DNA of 64,000 nt from Bacillota bacterium (lineage in GTDB: Bacteria; Bacillota; JADQBR01), in the NCBI GenBank assembly GCA_016278515.1, contig JADQBR010000036.1, positions 62,001-126,000 on the forward strand, written 5' to 3'. Below the pieces are notes generated by a model. It was not told where the DNA came from and made no database searches. It worked only from the letters and a program-made list of their open reading frames with translations. The position numbers and the translations under genes were made by a program. How positions within the stretch are numbered: the stretch's first letter is position 1; each line of letters starts with the position of its first letter. Positions 42,229 to 50,943 of the stretch are shown piece by piece.

Positions 42229-43070
42229 TTTGGAGGCTGGTTATCCCCCAACAGTTTATACAACTCTCCCTTATTGGCTGGGGGTGCAGCAGATCTATTC
42301 AACCACCCCTGCGCCACCAATTTATCATATACTTCCAAAAGCCAGGGTTTTACTAAACTCGCCTCACTTAACAACCGGTTATTTTGAAAAATTTCCTGAG
42401 GTGTACCTTGGCCAATTACTTTTCCTTCTTTCATAACAATGACTAAATCAGCCCACGAATATGCAAGATCTACATCATGAGTAGATAAAACAACCGTTTT
42501 CCCTTGTCTGTTAATATCTTCTATCAGTTTCACAATCTGCCGATAGCCAGCAGGGTCCAGCCAAGCTGTGGGCTCATCAAAAACGATCAACTTTGGTTTC
42601 ATTGCCAGCACCCCGGCAATAGCAGCTCTTTTTTTCTCTCCATAACTAAGCAGATGGGTAGGCTTTTTACTTAAATGTTTGACACCTGTTTCTTTCATGG
42701 CATCTATTACCCGCGTCTTTACTTCCTCCTCAGACAAACCTAAATTTATTGGGCCAAAAGAAACATCCTGATATACATTGGCTGAAAACAATTGGGTATC
42801 TGGGTCTTGAAAAACAACACCTATATTTTTACGCAAGTGTTTCAAAAAAGAATTCTTATATTGTATTTCCTCACCGTTAAATAAAACAGTTCCCCGATGG
42901 GGCCTATAAATACCGTTAAAATGAAGAAATAGCGTCGATTTCCCCGCACCGTTCCCGCCTAACAATACGGTCTTTTTACCCTCTTCTATTTTTAACGTTA
43001 CTCCTTGGAGGGCAGTTGTGCCGTCTTCATACCGAAAATATACATCGTCAGCCTGTAATATGTAATTCAA
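42222..43070 (-). CDS. cbiO: CbiO, ATPase of the cobalt ECF/CbiMNQO transporter
   Basis: A 282-residue ABC ATPase that powers cobalt uptake. Walker A is GGNGAGKSTLF, the signature is LSYGEKKRAAIAG, Walker B is LIVFDEPTAWLD, and the switch histidine is STHDVD. A TTG at 43070 with a GGGAGGG site seven bases upstream is preferred over the ATG at 43088, and it overlaps the cbiQ stop. The C-terminal tail of about 45 residues beyond the ABC core is unusual in its end, which lies in a repeat. Confidence 0.93.
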   Translation of the reverse strand: MNYILQADDVYFRYEDGTTALQGVTLKIEEGKKTVLLGGNGAGKSTLFLHFNGIYRPHRGTVLFNGEEIQYKNSFLKHLRKNIGVVFQDPDTQLFSANVYQDVSFGPINLGLSEEEVKTRVIDAMKETGVKHLSKKPTHLLSYGEKKRAAIAGVLAMKPKLIVFDEPTAWLDPAGYRQIVKLIEDINRQGKTVVLSTHDVDLAYSWADLVIVMKEGKVIGQGTPQEIFQNNRLLSEASLVKPWLLEVYDKLVAQGWLNRSAAPPANKGELYKLLGDNQPPKP

Positions 43071-43846
43071 ATGTTTGCCCTCCCACATAGCCCTAAAGAT
43101 AATAGTGCTGCTTCTATAATTAAAATTAGCATCAAATTTCTATATGACCAAGAATACTTCACACCCAAGAACTTCATATCTCCACTGTAACCTCTAGACA
43201 ACAAGGCCTGATAACTCGACTGTGACCGCCAATATGCTCGTGAAAAAAGGTTTGCTATCAACACAGCCATTGATCGGTATGAGGTCTTGATTGATGCATA
43301 ACCCCAGCGTGAACTTTGGGATAAGTGAATTTTCCCAGCGGTATCCAAAAGCAGAAAAATAAAGCGATAAATCAATATCATTAACTCCAAAAAGAGAACC
43401 GGCACCTTGAGCTTTCTTAGTGTATTTATAATTTCTGTCATGGGTGTAGTGAGGGCCAAAAAATACAAACAAGACACTGCCCCCAGGGCCTTAAACAACA
43501 GTTGTACCGCCTGCCGCAGGCTCTCGGCAGAAATACCTATGTATACTGGACCCCAGGCACCTCCGAATAGATAGTTAAAAGGAGTCAATGAAATGTTAAA
43601 AATCACCGCTGCCATGCTAACTAGTAGGAATGTAAAAGGCAAACTTAATAATCTTAAATAAAATACCGCAGACACTCGAGCTAAAAATATTGTAGAAACA
43701 GACATCAATAGAAAGACTGTTAATGGAACTAAAACCGTATCAAAGGCTATCCCTATCGCCAAAGTTATGACAGCAAATGCAATTTTTTCAACGGGGTTAA
43801 CGGCGCTAAGTGAATTATTATACGCGAATTGATCTATTCGAAACAT
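43067..43846 (-). CDS. cbiQ: CbiQ, membrane component of the cobalt transporter
   Basis: A 259-residue membrane protein with about five to six hydrophobic segments. It couples CbiO ATP hydrolysis to the CbiMN substrate-binding part. The RLKVPVLFLELMILIYRFIF block and the SQSSYQALLSRGYSGDMK block are family features that contact the ATPase. It lies four bases after cbiN. Confidence 0.93.
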   Translation of the reverse strand: MFRIDQFAYNNSLSAVNPVEKIAFAVITLAIGIAFDTVLVPLTVFLLMSVSTIFLARVSAVFYLRLLSLPFTFLLVSMAAVIFNISLTPFNYLFGGAWGPVYIGISAESLRQAVQLLFKALGAVSCLYFLALTTPMTEIINTLRKLKVPVLFLELMILIYRFIFLLLDTAGKIHLSQSSRWGYASIKTSYRSMAVLIANLFSRAYWRSQSSYQALLSRGYSGDMKFLGVKYSWSYRNLMLILIIEAALLSLGLCGRANI

Positions 43847-43849
43847 ATG

Positions 43850-44137
43850 TTAAGCTAAGTCCTTTCCCTTTTTCTTGCCAGCCTGGTAGCCCAAATAGTA
43901 GCAGATAAAACCGGAACCCAACGCTGCCTGAAGCGAAAATATCAGGCTTTCAATTTCGGCACTGGGCGGTTCCCAAATTGGCGAAAACCATGGCTTTGAA
44001 TGGGGGGCAATTTCTTTAATAGCATCTACTGCCCTTCCATCAGCACCGTCATAAGGGGCATCTGGATTAAAAACCAACGGCATTATGACAATTATTACAA
44101 TGATTAACACTAAAAATCCCATTTTCTTATTCATCAT
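43850..44137 (-). CDS. cbiN: CbiN, cobalt transporter accessory membrane protein
   Basis: A 95-residue protein with two membrane helices ([16 protein letters not shown] and [20 protein letters not shown]) and a short extracytoplasmic loop ([22 protein letters not shown]). It assists CbiM in Co2+ capture. It overlaps the cbiM end. Confidence 0.93.
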   Translation of the reverse strand: MMNKKMGFLVLIIVIIVIMPLVFNPDAPYDGADGRAVDAIKEIAPHSKPWFSPIWEPPSAEIESLIFSLQAALGSGFICYYLGYQAGKKKGKDLA

Positions 44138-44876
44138 TTACCCCCCCCTTACCTAACACCGATAATGCTTGAAGCTCTGTAAGGTTATATTTCATTAAGA
44201 AATTTATAACTACCACCGTTAACAGTCCTTCCGCGATAGCCAGTGGGATTTGCGTCACTGCAAATATAGCGGCAAACTTTGCAAATGCTGCAGTAATCCC
44301 CCCTGCCTCGTGATAAACTAATGACAGCTGCAGCGAAGTAACCAGATAGGTAACTAAGTTACCTACAGCTGCCGCTAGAAACACCGCAACGTTCCTAGCG
44401 CACCCCGCTTTTACCATACCTCTGTGAAGCCCATAGACAATCAATGGGCCCATTATGCCCATAGAGAAAACATTTGCCCCTAAAGTACTAATACCGCCAT
44501 GGGCCAGCAGCAAAGCTTGAAACAAAAGTACTATCGTACTAATAACCGCCATTGGCGTTGGACCGAACAATATGGCACCTAACCCGACACCGGTAGGATG
44601 GGAACTACTACCGGTTACAGAGGGTAATTTTAAGGCGGATAACACAAAGGCAAATGCACCCGCAAATGCCAACAGCATTTTTAGACTGGGCTGCTCCTGA
44701 ACCTTTTTTTCAATACAACGTAAGCCATGGAAGACAAATGGGATCGCCGCCAAAAACCAGAAAGCGGCCCACTTAATTGGTAAAAATCCTTCCATGATGT
44801 GCATGGCATAGGCCGGTTGAGAAAAAGAAAAAGTCAATCCAAGGACAAGCACTGTCAGATAAATTTTTTTAGCCAT
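44127..44876 (-). CDS. cbiM: CbiM, cobalt-binding membrane component
   Basis: A 249-residue membrane protein. A signal peptide (to PAYA) exposes the mature N-terminus MHIMEGFLP, whose histidine coordinates Co2+ in known CbiM/NikM proteins. ASSHPTGVG-like [20 protein letters not shown] and [19 protein letters not shown] are family signatures. It is the first gene after the cobalamin riboswitch and its terminator, so cobalt uptake is switched off when B12 is abundant. The ATG has a GAAAGGAG site. Confidence 0.95.
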   Translation of the reverse strand: MAKKIYLTVLVLGLTFSFSQPAYAMHIMEGFLPIKWAAFWFLAAIPFVFHGLRCIEKKVQEQPSLKMLLAFAGAFAFVLSALKLPSVTGSSSHPTGVGLGAILFGPTPMAVISTIVLLFQALLLAHGGISTLGANVFSMGIMGPLIVYGLHRGMVKAGCARNVAVFLAAAVGNLVTYLVTSLQLSLVYHEAGGITAAFAKFAAIFAVTQIPLAIAEGLLTVVVINFLMKYNLTELQALSVLGKGGVNDE

Positions 44877-44919
44877 CGAATTCTCCTTTCAATTCAAAGA
44901 AATTAGTTTGGTGCCGAGG

Positions 44920-44952
44920 CAAACAAAAAAACCTTGCTCATCAGGCAAGGTT
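44920..44952 (-). terminator. Intrinsic terminator of the cobalamin riboswitch expression platform
   Basis: On the minus strand AACCTTGC and GCAAGGTT pair with a seven-base loop and are followed by a T run (44925-44930). It lies between the riboswitch core and the cbiM start, which fits transcription attenuation of the cbi operon. Upstream sequence around 44945-44990 could form an alternative pairing, not resolved by eye. Confidence 0.85.
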
Positions 44953-44989
44953 AACAGTGCACACACTTCATGTATGCAGTCCCATGCCC

Positions 44990-45200
44990 CGTAGGATTAA
45001 TACTTAATCATAGTAATCAGGCAGGTTTCCTGGCTATGGATCATCGCTTACTTGCACCTTCCCAGACTTAGTATCTCAAACACTAATGTCCAGTGGTATA
45101 GACAAGAAAGCTACCCATTTACAGTGGCGGGGACCGCGCCGTTCCTACATCACAAGTAGTACGGACTTCCCTATTAAGTCATTTAAACACCCAAATTACT
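44990..45200 (-). ncRNA. Cobalamin riboswitch upstream of cbiM
   Basis: The minus strand contains the B12 box AGCCAGGAAACCTGCC (45019-45035), the conserved CCCCGCCACTGTA segment (about 45119-45134) and an upstream GGGAA-type segment near 45168-45172. These are in the order and spacing of known adenosylcobalamin riboswitches. It controls the roughly 13-kb cbi operon to cobA-hemD. Boundaries are estimated to within about 10 bases. Confidence 0.92.
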
Positions 45201-45288
45201 ATTAATTTATTAAATTCTTAGTATATTTTATTCTTCTTAATTTATATAATTCCTGCTAAGTATGAAAAGACTTTATTCATATTCGTGT

Positions 45289-46113
45289 TTATTCTACTAA
45301 TTCCCCATATAAATGCGGTTTGCGCCCATTAAGGTAGAATGCATTGCCCATGGATTGCTCATCTCCGTATCGCAGAGAATTAATAATTTCAGCATCAAGA
45401 TCGACAACCAATAATTGTTCCGTTTGTTCAAAGTACTCCTTGACTATGTTGCCTTTTGGATCCAATACTAACAAACCACCACTAAATTGTTGGTAACCAT
45501 CATTCCCAACCAAATTGCAGGCAGCAACATAAACAGCGTTATCGTAAGCTCTTGCCGGCAGATACTTCAGCCAAATTTTCTTTCTATCTCCGGCTACCAC
45601 CGGAGAAGCATGGGGAGCAAAAATAATTTCACATCCCCGCAAAGAGAGGATCGTGGCCATTTCCGGAAAATGCATGTCCCAACAGATGCCTACGCCAAGT
45701 TTTATATTATTGTAAGTAAAATCTACTATGTTTTCTCCCGGACTAAAAAACTCTAGTTCCTTCTTTCCAAGATGAACTTTTCTAAAAGTGTGAATGGTTC
45801 CTTCGGCAGTTGCCAACAGCTGAGTTATATAGGGTTTTGTCCGTCCTGACTTCTCAACCATTCCAGCTAAAATAGTGATGTTATATTTTTTTGCCATTGA
45901 AATTAGCGCCCTTGACGTAAGGCCAGGAATTGTTTCAGCAAGCCTAGCTGCATGTCCTGAGCTATAGCCACAAACAGCCAGTTCAGGGAAACAGATAATT
46001 TCCGTATTCCTGCTTGCAGCTTTACTTGTAAAATCTGCTATAGTTTCAAGATTCCTGTCTATTGACCCTATTTGTGCATTAATTTGTGCTAACGCTATTC
46101 GAACGGGTTGCAC
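45289..46113 (-). CDS. Nitrilase-superfamily carbon-nitrogen hydrolase
   Basis: An approximately 274-residue amidohydrolase. The catalytic triad is present: E in ICFPELAVCGY, K in FRKVHLGKKELEFF and C in GVGICWDMHFPE. Substrate cannot be set from sequence; relatives include omega-amidases, N-carbamoyl amidases and glutaminase-like enzymes. The GTG at 46113 with a TAGGTGA site is the likely start. It lies between the YeiH-type transporter and the riboswitch and does not belong obviously to either pathway. Confidence 0.85.
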   Translation of the reverse strand: MQPVRIALAQINAQIGSIDRNLETIADFTSKAASRNTEIICFPELAVCGYSSGHAARLAETIPGLTSRALISMAKKYNITILAGMVEKSGRTKPYITQLLATAEGTIHTFRKVHLGKKELEFFSPGENIVDFTYNNIKLGVGICWDMHFPEMATILSLRGCEIIFAPHASPVVAGDRKKIWLKYLPARAYDNAVYVAACNLVGNDGYQQFSGGLLVLDPKGNIVKEYFEQTEQLLVVDLDAEIINSLRYGDEQSMGNAFYLNGRKPHLYGELVE

Positions 46114-46301
46114 GTCCGTCACCTACCAGTTCTTTTCTTTTTTAGATGTTGTTCGAAAAGTCCATGCCAAAAGGCAAAAGCAGCGAATTTCTGCAGTGAT
46201 GGGCTTTTAAAACACTCATTGTTTACAATTTCTATTTATTTACTTTTTCTAATTTTTAATTATACTACATAATATCTATAGCTTGTACAGAAATATATTT
46301 T

Positions 46302-46330
46302 AAACTGGGCTCCTACAAGGAGCCCAGTTT
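46302..46330 (-). terminator. Intrinsic terminator after the YeiH-type gene
   Basis: A perfect 12-bp stem AAACTGGGCTCC/GGAGCCCAGTTT with a five-base loop, 17 bases after the stop codon, with TTTAAAATA following on the minus strand. It is one of the strongest hairpins in the window. Confidence 0.88.
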
Positions 46331-46347
46331 AGTAATTCATTTTTAGA

Positions 46348-47718
46348 CTAAAAGCCTGCTAACTGTGGTATAGGGAATAATACTCCACTAAGAAGTAGCC
46401 ATGCTATCAACAGAGTCAACACAAGGTTGAAAGACTGCCCAACAATATACAGCTTCAGAGGCCCCCCGCCTTGCAAGTACTGGGTCATATCTTTAAAGTT
46501 AGATTCTAAACCAATGCTGATAAAGGCTAGACAGAAGAACCAGCCCCTAAATCCTTTCGTCAATTTAAGAATACTACCCGTCACATCTGTACCCAGGCTA
46601 GGTTCAACTAATACCGAAAATATTACTGAAGCAGCAATAAAACCAAGAATAAACTTGGGGAAACGGTGCCAAATTTCACTGGCGCCAACAGCAGGGTCCC
46701 CATCCTTCCTGTCAACCCTGGTAGCAAAGAATACTGCAATGGCAAATGCAATAATACCAATCAAAACGTTCTGGATCATTTTTACCATTGCTGCCACCTG
46801 ACCAGCCAGCGGACCCATTGCCTCACCTGCAAGGACGACAGCGCCAGTTGCATCAATAGTACCACCCATCCAAGCTCCGCCAAGCATGGGATCCATGCCG
46901 ACAGCGGAAAGAATCAGCGGCATGAAGACCATCATAATAACAGTGAAAATTAAGGTTAAACCAACGGCAAAGGTAAGGTCCTCTTTCTTCGCCTTGGCGG
47001 CGGCGGCTGCTGCAATAGCTGCGGATACCCCGCACACCGAAGTAGCCATAGCTATAACAATTACCATAGGTTTACTAGTCATTTTCAATATTTTCGTACC
47101 ATAGTTCCACATAAAAATTAATACTATAGGCGTTACCAACCAAGCAATCCCGAGACCATAAAGCCCAAACTTAATTACATTTGAAAAGAGTATTTCAGCT
47201 CCTAATAATACCAGTCCCGTTTTAATATAATATTCCGTTCTTACCGCTGGTTTCAGCCATTTAGGCGTCCCGACAGTATTACTAATTAGCAAGCCAATCC
47301 CTAATGCCCAGAAAGCATATCCTAAATAATTCTTGATAACATAATGCTTTGAAAAAAGATATGCGAGATTGGCAAGAACAAACACTACTGGAAACGCAAC
47401 AATATACCCCTTTACATCCTCACGCATTACCGCCATACCAATGACTGTAATTATGCCTACAAATACCAATAGAAATAGCAGCTGGGACCCTAAACCATCA
47501 AAAGCACTTATTAGACTTGGATAATCACCTGTCCCCCAACCGTGTGCCTTTACCGCCTTCAAATCAAATGCACCCGAAACCTTACCCATCAAGGCTATGG
47601 CCATAATAAAAAATCCTAGCCAGATGGCCCACCAATCTTCTTTTCTGAACAAGTCAGAAAAATTAAATTTATCTGATGTAACTATATTGGACTTTTCCGG
47701 AGTTACTAGATTAGACAT
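46348..47718 (-). CDS. YeiH/UPF0324-family putative sulfate (sulfur-anion) exporter
   Basis: A 456-residue membrane protein with roughly ten to twelve hydrophobic segments. TSVCGVSAAIAAAAAAKAKK, the PLILSAVGMDPMLGGAWMGG block and GGTIDATGAVVLAGEA identify the UPF0324/YeiH fold (DUF, often called putative sulfate exporter). It is about 100 residues longer than the usual family size, with extra N-terminal segments. The ATG at 47718 has a GGGGGGATT site. Its position next to the dsr locus suggests movement of a sulfur oxyanion or a related anion, but the substrate is inference. Confidence 0.85.
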   Translation of the reverse strand: MSNLVTPEKSNIVTSDKFNFSDLFRKEDWWAIWLGFFIMAIALMGKVSGAFDLKAVKAHGWGTGDYPSLISAFDGLGSQLLFLLVFVGIITVIGMAVMREDVKGYIVAFPVVFVLANLAYLFSKHYVIKNYLGYAFWALGIGLLISNTVGTPKWLKPAVRTEYYIKTGLVLLGAEILFSNVIKFGLYGLGIAWLVTPIVLIFMWNYGTKILKMTSKPMVIVIAMATSVCGVSAAIAAAAAAKAKKEDLTFAVGLTLIFTVIMMVFMPLILSAVGMDPMLGGAWMGGTIDATGAVVLAGEAMGPLAGQVAAMVKMIQNVLIGIIAFAIAVFFATRVDRKDGDPAVGASEIWHRFPKFILGFIAASVIFSVLVEPSLGTDVTGSILKLTKGFRGWFFCLAFISIGLESNFKDMTQYLQGGGPLKLYIVGQSFNLVLTLLIAWLLLSGVLFPIPQLAGF

Positions 47719-47748
47719 TAATAATCCCCCCATCATTGTAGTGCAAAT

Positions 47749-48051
47749 TTATTTATTAATCTTTTCCAACCAGAGAAACAAGTAACAGGAAAATACCGAC
47801 CAACCAACAAATATCACAGTAAATAGAAACAAGTGTTTCGTTCCCATAGGGATACGTGTATCCCCCAGAAAAATGTCCTGGAAGCCATCGACGTCAGTGT
47901 AGTAATAATCCCCTGCGCCATACGGTTGACTACTGAGATTAAATGGATCAACAATGATTAAATATATAACTACAATAACCGCACCCAAAAACAGCATCAA
48001 GGATATCACTAGAGAGAAATCAATCTGTTTCTTTCCTAAAGTTGCTTTCAT
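47749..48051 (-). CDS. Small two-helix membrane protein before the YeiH-type transporter
   Basis: A roughly 100-residue protein with two membrane helices (SLMLFLGAVIVVIYLIIVDP and LFTVIFVGWSVFSCYLFLWL) and an extracytoplasmic loop of about 35 residues rich in aspartate and tyrosine (YGAGDYYYTDVDGFQDIFLG). I do not recognise the family. The start ATG at 48051 follows a GGAG site. It is 30 bases upstream of the exporter gene, so it is probably its accessory subunit or regulator. Confidence 0.75.
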   Translation of the reverse strand: MKATLGKKQIDFSLVISLMLFLGAVIVVIYLIIVDPFNLSSQPYGAGDYYYTDVDGFQDIFLGDTRIPMGTKHLFLFTVIFVGWSVFSCYLFLWLEKINK

Positions 48052-48386
48052 TGTCTGCACTCCAAACTATTCCCTAGCTTTTAGATAGTAAATCTTTTTC
48101 AAAAACCTTAAACTAAATATATTGCTGTTCTAAAATGTCCCCCCTCCTTTCCGTTATGGCTCGCTTTTGCTGCTTGAGCATTGAAGGGACGGCCTAAAGA
48201 ATGATCTTAATATCTATATGAACAGCCTGCGCTGTTTCTGTCTAGTGAACTGCTTAGGGCTTTTTCGGGCCGATCAACAACGAACAACTAAATGGCCCTT
48301 TTAATAGATATATTGGTAAGTTCCATAACTATTGCTTATAAATCAAGGTAAAAAAATTGCTAAAATAAGCTGCGCTAGCACTACTT
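48052..48386. other. 335-base gap between dsrN and the YeiH unit
   Basis: No gene is supported. On the minus strand a very strong ribosome-binding-like string AAAGGAGGGGGGA (about 48133-48145) is not followed by a usable start codon and open frame. Palindromic segments with GGGCC and GGCCC lie at about 48255-48300. The region should hold the promoter of the YeiH operon. I could not identify a riboswitch class or terminator. Confidence 0.5.
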
Positions 48387-49862
48387 CTAAGCTTTAAGAG
48401 AATAAATCCCAAGTAAATCGGCATAACAATCTTTGTTTTTATCCCATTGCAGTTGATTGGCAAATGCCTTTTTCTTTCGGTATTGATTTGCAGCCTTTAT
48501 TAGATTACCGGCCCATCCGCTCCAGGTGGCTGCATGAAAATGAGCATAGGAAGCGAATACTTTTTTGTACAGCAACCCATCTTTCCCGTCGGAAAATCCA
48601 TGACCGCGTCTGACGCTAAATACATGATTAATATCTTCTTTCCCCATTAAGATGGGTCTAGAATAATGGAACTCGTGACCTCGCAGAGACATTCCTAAAG
48701 GGAAATATGGATTGGGCTCACTTACTTCCAATACCATATAACCATGGCCCTGGGGCTTGGCTTCCATTTTAAAATCTATGGGAAACACACCTGCCATTGA
48801 GTATCTTTTCCCGTCAACGTAAAGGCTTTTACCTAGGTACACCAGACCACCGCACTCTGCGTAGACAGGCATACCAGCCTCCGCAGCAGCTTTTAGTGAC
48901 ATTCGAAAACTCTGGTTATTGGCCAGTTGTGCTGCATGAGCCTCAGGAAACCCCCCGCCAATATATAGCCCATCTATTTCCGGCAATGCCGGGTCATCTA
49001 AGGAATTTAACCATATCAGCTTAGCCCCCGCCCACTCTAGTGCTTCTAAATTATCAGGGTAATAAAAGTGAAAAGCTTTGTCCCTGATTACCCCAATTTT
49101 CAGAGAACCCGATCGTTCAATGTTTGCGCAAGAACCTCCATGCACGTTTATCGGAGGCGCATTTGTTGCCAGTTGCTCCAGAGCAATCAAATCAACATAC
49201 TTTTCTACCATGTCAGCCACAAATTCCAATCTCGGTATGGCTTTGGAGTTTTCTACAGGTGGTATTAAACCAAGATGTCTCTCCTCCAGCAGTCCTTCTC
49301 TCACTTTTGGTATAGCCCCCAATACAGACACGCCACAGTAATGCTCAATGCAGTTCCTTATTAAACTTTCCTGCCTGCTGCCCGCCACTCTGTTAAGAAT
49401 TATCCCGCCTATTGTCAGTTCTGGATCAAAATGGAGCATACCCAGCACTGCCGCCGCAGCACTGCGGGTCATTCTAGTGACATCTAGAACCAATATTACC
49501 GGGGCCTGAAGCATTTTAGCCATTTGAGCAGTGCTTCCACTGCCGGTCATGTCCATGCCGTCATAAAGACCCATATTGCCCTCCAAAAGCGACAGATCTC
49601 CTTGGGCAGCATAATAGTTGAATCTTTGCCGCACTTGTTGTTCCTGCATTAAGAACATATCTAAGTTACGGCAATCTATGCCCGAAGCCGCAGTAGACCA
49701 CGCTGAATCGATAAAATCCGGCCCTTTTTTAAAAGGAACAACCTGTTTGCCCTGGCGCTTCCATGCCCCCAATAATCCTAAGGACACTATGCTCTTGCCG
49801 GACCGACCATGAGGGGCAGCAATCATAAGACGAGGCAATTTTGTTTCTATGTTTTGTGACAT
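48387..49862 (-). CDS. dsrN: DsrN, cobyrinate a,c-diamide synthase homologue (putative siroheme amidase)
   Basis: A 491-residue glutamine-dependent amidotransferase. The N-terminal ATPase (MIAAPHGRSGKSIVSLGLLG, KKGPDFIDSAWSTAASGIDC) and the glutaminase-like domain with cysteine in MPVYAECGGLVYLGKS are typical of CbiA/CobB. The genome has a dedicated copy in the B12 operon at 33.4-34.8 kb. In known dsr loci DsrN is placed with dsrAB and is thought to make siroheme amide. It is 58 bases after dsrM and is the last gene of the dsr run. Its 30 extra residues at the C-terminus have no counterpart in the B12 copy. Confidence 0.88.
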   Translation of the reverse strand: MSQNIETKLPRLMIAAPHGRSGKSIVSLGLLGAWKRQGKQVVPFKKGPDFIDSAWSTAASGIDCRNLDMFLMQEQQVRQRFNYYAAQGDLSLLEGNMGLYDGMDMTGSGSTAQMAKMLQAPVILVLDVTRMTRSAAAAVLGMLHFDPELTIGGIILNRVAGSRQESLIRNCIEHYCGVSVLGAIPKVREGLLEERHLGLIPPVENSKAIPRLEFVADMVEKYVDLIALEQLATNAPPINVHGGSCANIERSGSLKIGVIRDKAFHFYYPDNLEALEWAGAKLIWLNSLDDPALPEIDGLYIGGGFPEAHAAQLANNQSFRMSLKAAAEAGMPVYAECGGLVYLGKSLYVDGKRYSMAGVFPIDFKMEAKPQGHGYMVLEVSEPNPYFPLGMSLRGHEFHYSRPILMGKEDINHVFSVRRGHGFSDGKDGLLYKKVFASYAHFHAATWSGWAGNLIKAANQYRKKKAFANQLQWDKNKDCYADLLGIYSLKA

Positions 49863-49920
49863 TTTTCACTTTCCTCCCAAAAGAGTGCGCATATAATAAC
49901 GTTAAGCTAAATAACGTCTA

Positions 49921-50919
49921 TTACTGTTCTTCTTTTTCCAACGGTAGACCAGCGCCTTTCATCTTGTTACCGAATTCCATTTCGTATTCTGCGTATGAAT
50001 GTACATCTACTGGGTAATTCCATGGATTGATGTGACGTTTAGCCCGGTTGTTATTGGCCAAATTTCTGGTAGGGCTTAGGAAAACACCTCCCATGTGCAT
50101 TAGCTTGCTAAAGGAAAAATAGATGAACAGTACACTGACTAAAAATAAATGAACATAAAAGACCGCACCGATACCCTCCGGCACCTTTGGACTAAACATT
50201 GCCAAACTAACAGCGAATTCCTTAACAGCTCCCAAATCTACCCTAAGAAAATACCGCATAGTTATGCCTGAAAAAGCGATGCCTAGTATCATCAACAGCG
50301 GAAAATAATCAGCGGGCAGAGAAATATACCTGAGTTGGGGTATTACTATTCGTCTCAAAAATAGATAAGTTACTGCTAGCACCAATAGAACATCCGTTAT
50401 ATATACAGTTGGAAGACCCAACTGAAGAAAACCGTCTAAACCTTCAGTAAAGCGGACCAAGGCCGGAATAGGCTGGATAAAAAACCGCAGGTGTCTAATA
50501 GCGACGACCAGAAAAGACCAGTGAAACAACAGACCAGCCAGCCAGAGCCATTTCTCCCATCCATACGTAAGTTTTGGACCCTTCCGCAATTCTGCTTTTG
50601 TATTACGAAATAAGGATCGAAAAAGCAGTATCTCTAATAGCATCCGGCCAATAACACCTGCGGTGTTGGAAGGATTATCCAGCTTATTAGCCTTTAGCCA
50701 AGAAAAAGATTTTTGCTGTCCGGCAGTGGTAGGAATTCGGAAGGGCACGGGTGCCTGCGCCCATTTAAAAACCCTCCAACACAAACCCACCAGAAAAACA
50801 GCCAGTACCATATATGGTATAACCACCGCCAGTAACGGTTGAAAGAATGATACACCGGCACCGGCTGAAGCCAGTGCCACCAATGACAGTACTATTATCA
50901 ATGAAGCTTTCAGGCCCAT
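49921..50919 (-). CDS. dsrM: DsrM, cytochrome b membrane subunit of DsrMKJOP
   Basis: A 332-residue NarI-like cytochrome b that oxidises menaquinol and passes electrons to DsrK. An N-terminal signal-anchor-like helix pair is followed by a NarI-type core with heme-ligand histidines in LLFHWSFLVVAIRHLRFFIQ and further helices ending FSFSKLMHMGG. The ending is hydrophilic. Here it is the last of the five subunits (order K-J-O-P-M), whereas the usual order begins with dsrM. It follows dsrP by 24 bases. Confidence 0.9.
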   Translation of the reverse strand: MGLKASLIIVLSLVALASAGAGVSFFQPLLAVVIPYMVLAVFLVGLCWRVFKWAQAPVPFRIPTTAGQQKSFSWLKANKLDNPSNTAGVIGRMLLEILLFRSLFRNTKAELRKGPKLTYGWEKWLWLAGLLFHWSFLVVAIRHLRFFIQPIPALVRFTEGLDGFLQLGLPTVYITDVLLVLAVTYLFLRRIVIPQLRYISLPADYFPLLMILGIAFSGITMRYFLRVDLGAVKEFAVSLAMFSPKVPEGIGAVFYVHLFLVSVLFIYFSFSKLMHMGGVFLSPTRNLANNNRAKRHINPWNYPVDVHSYAEYEMEFGNKMKGAGLPLEKEEQ

Positions 50920-50943
50920 TTTAATCCCCCGTTTCCAAACAAA

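Noticed and set aside
46853-47104. Overlapping frames on both strands within the YeiH-type gene
   Set aside because: Alternative-frame shadows of an alanine-rich membrane protein; no start signals.
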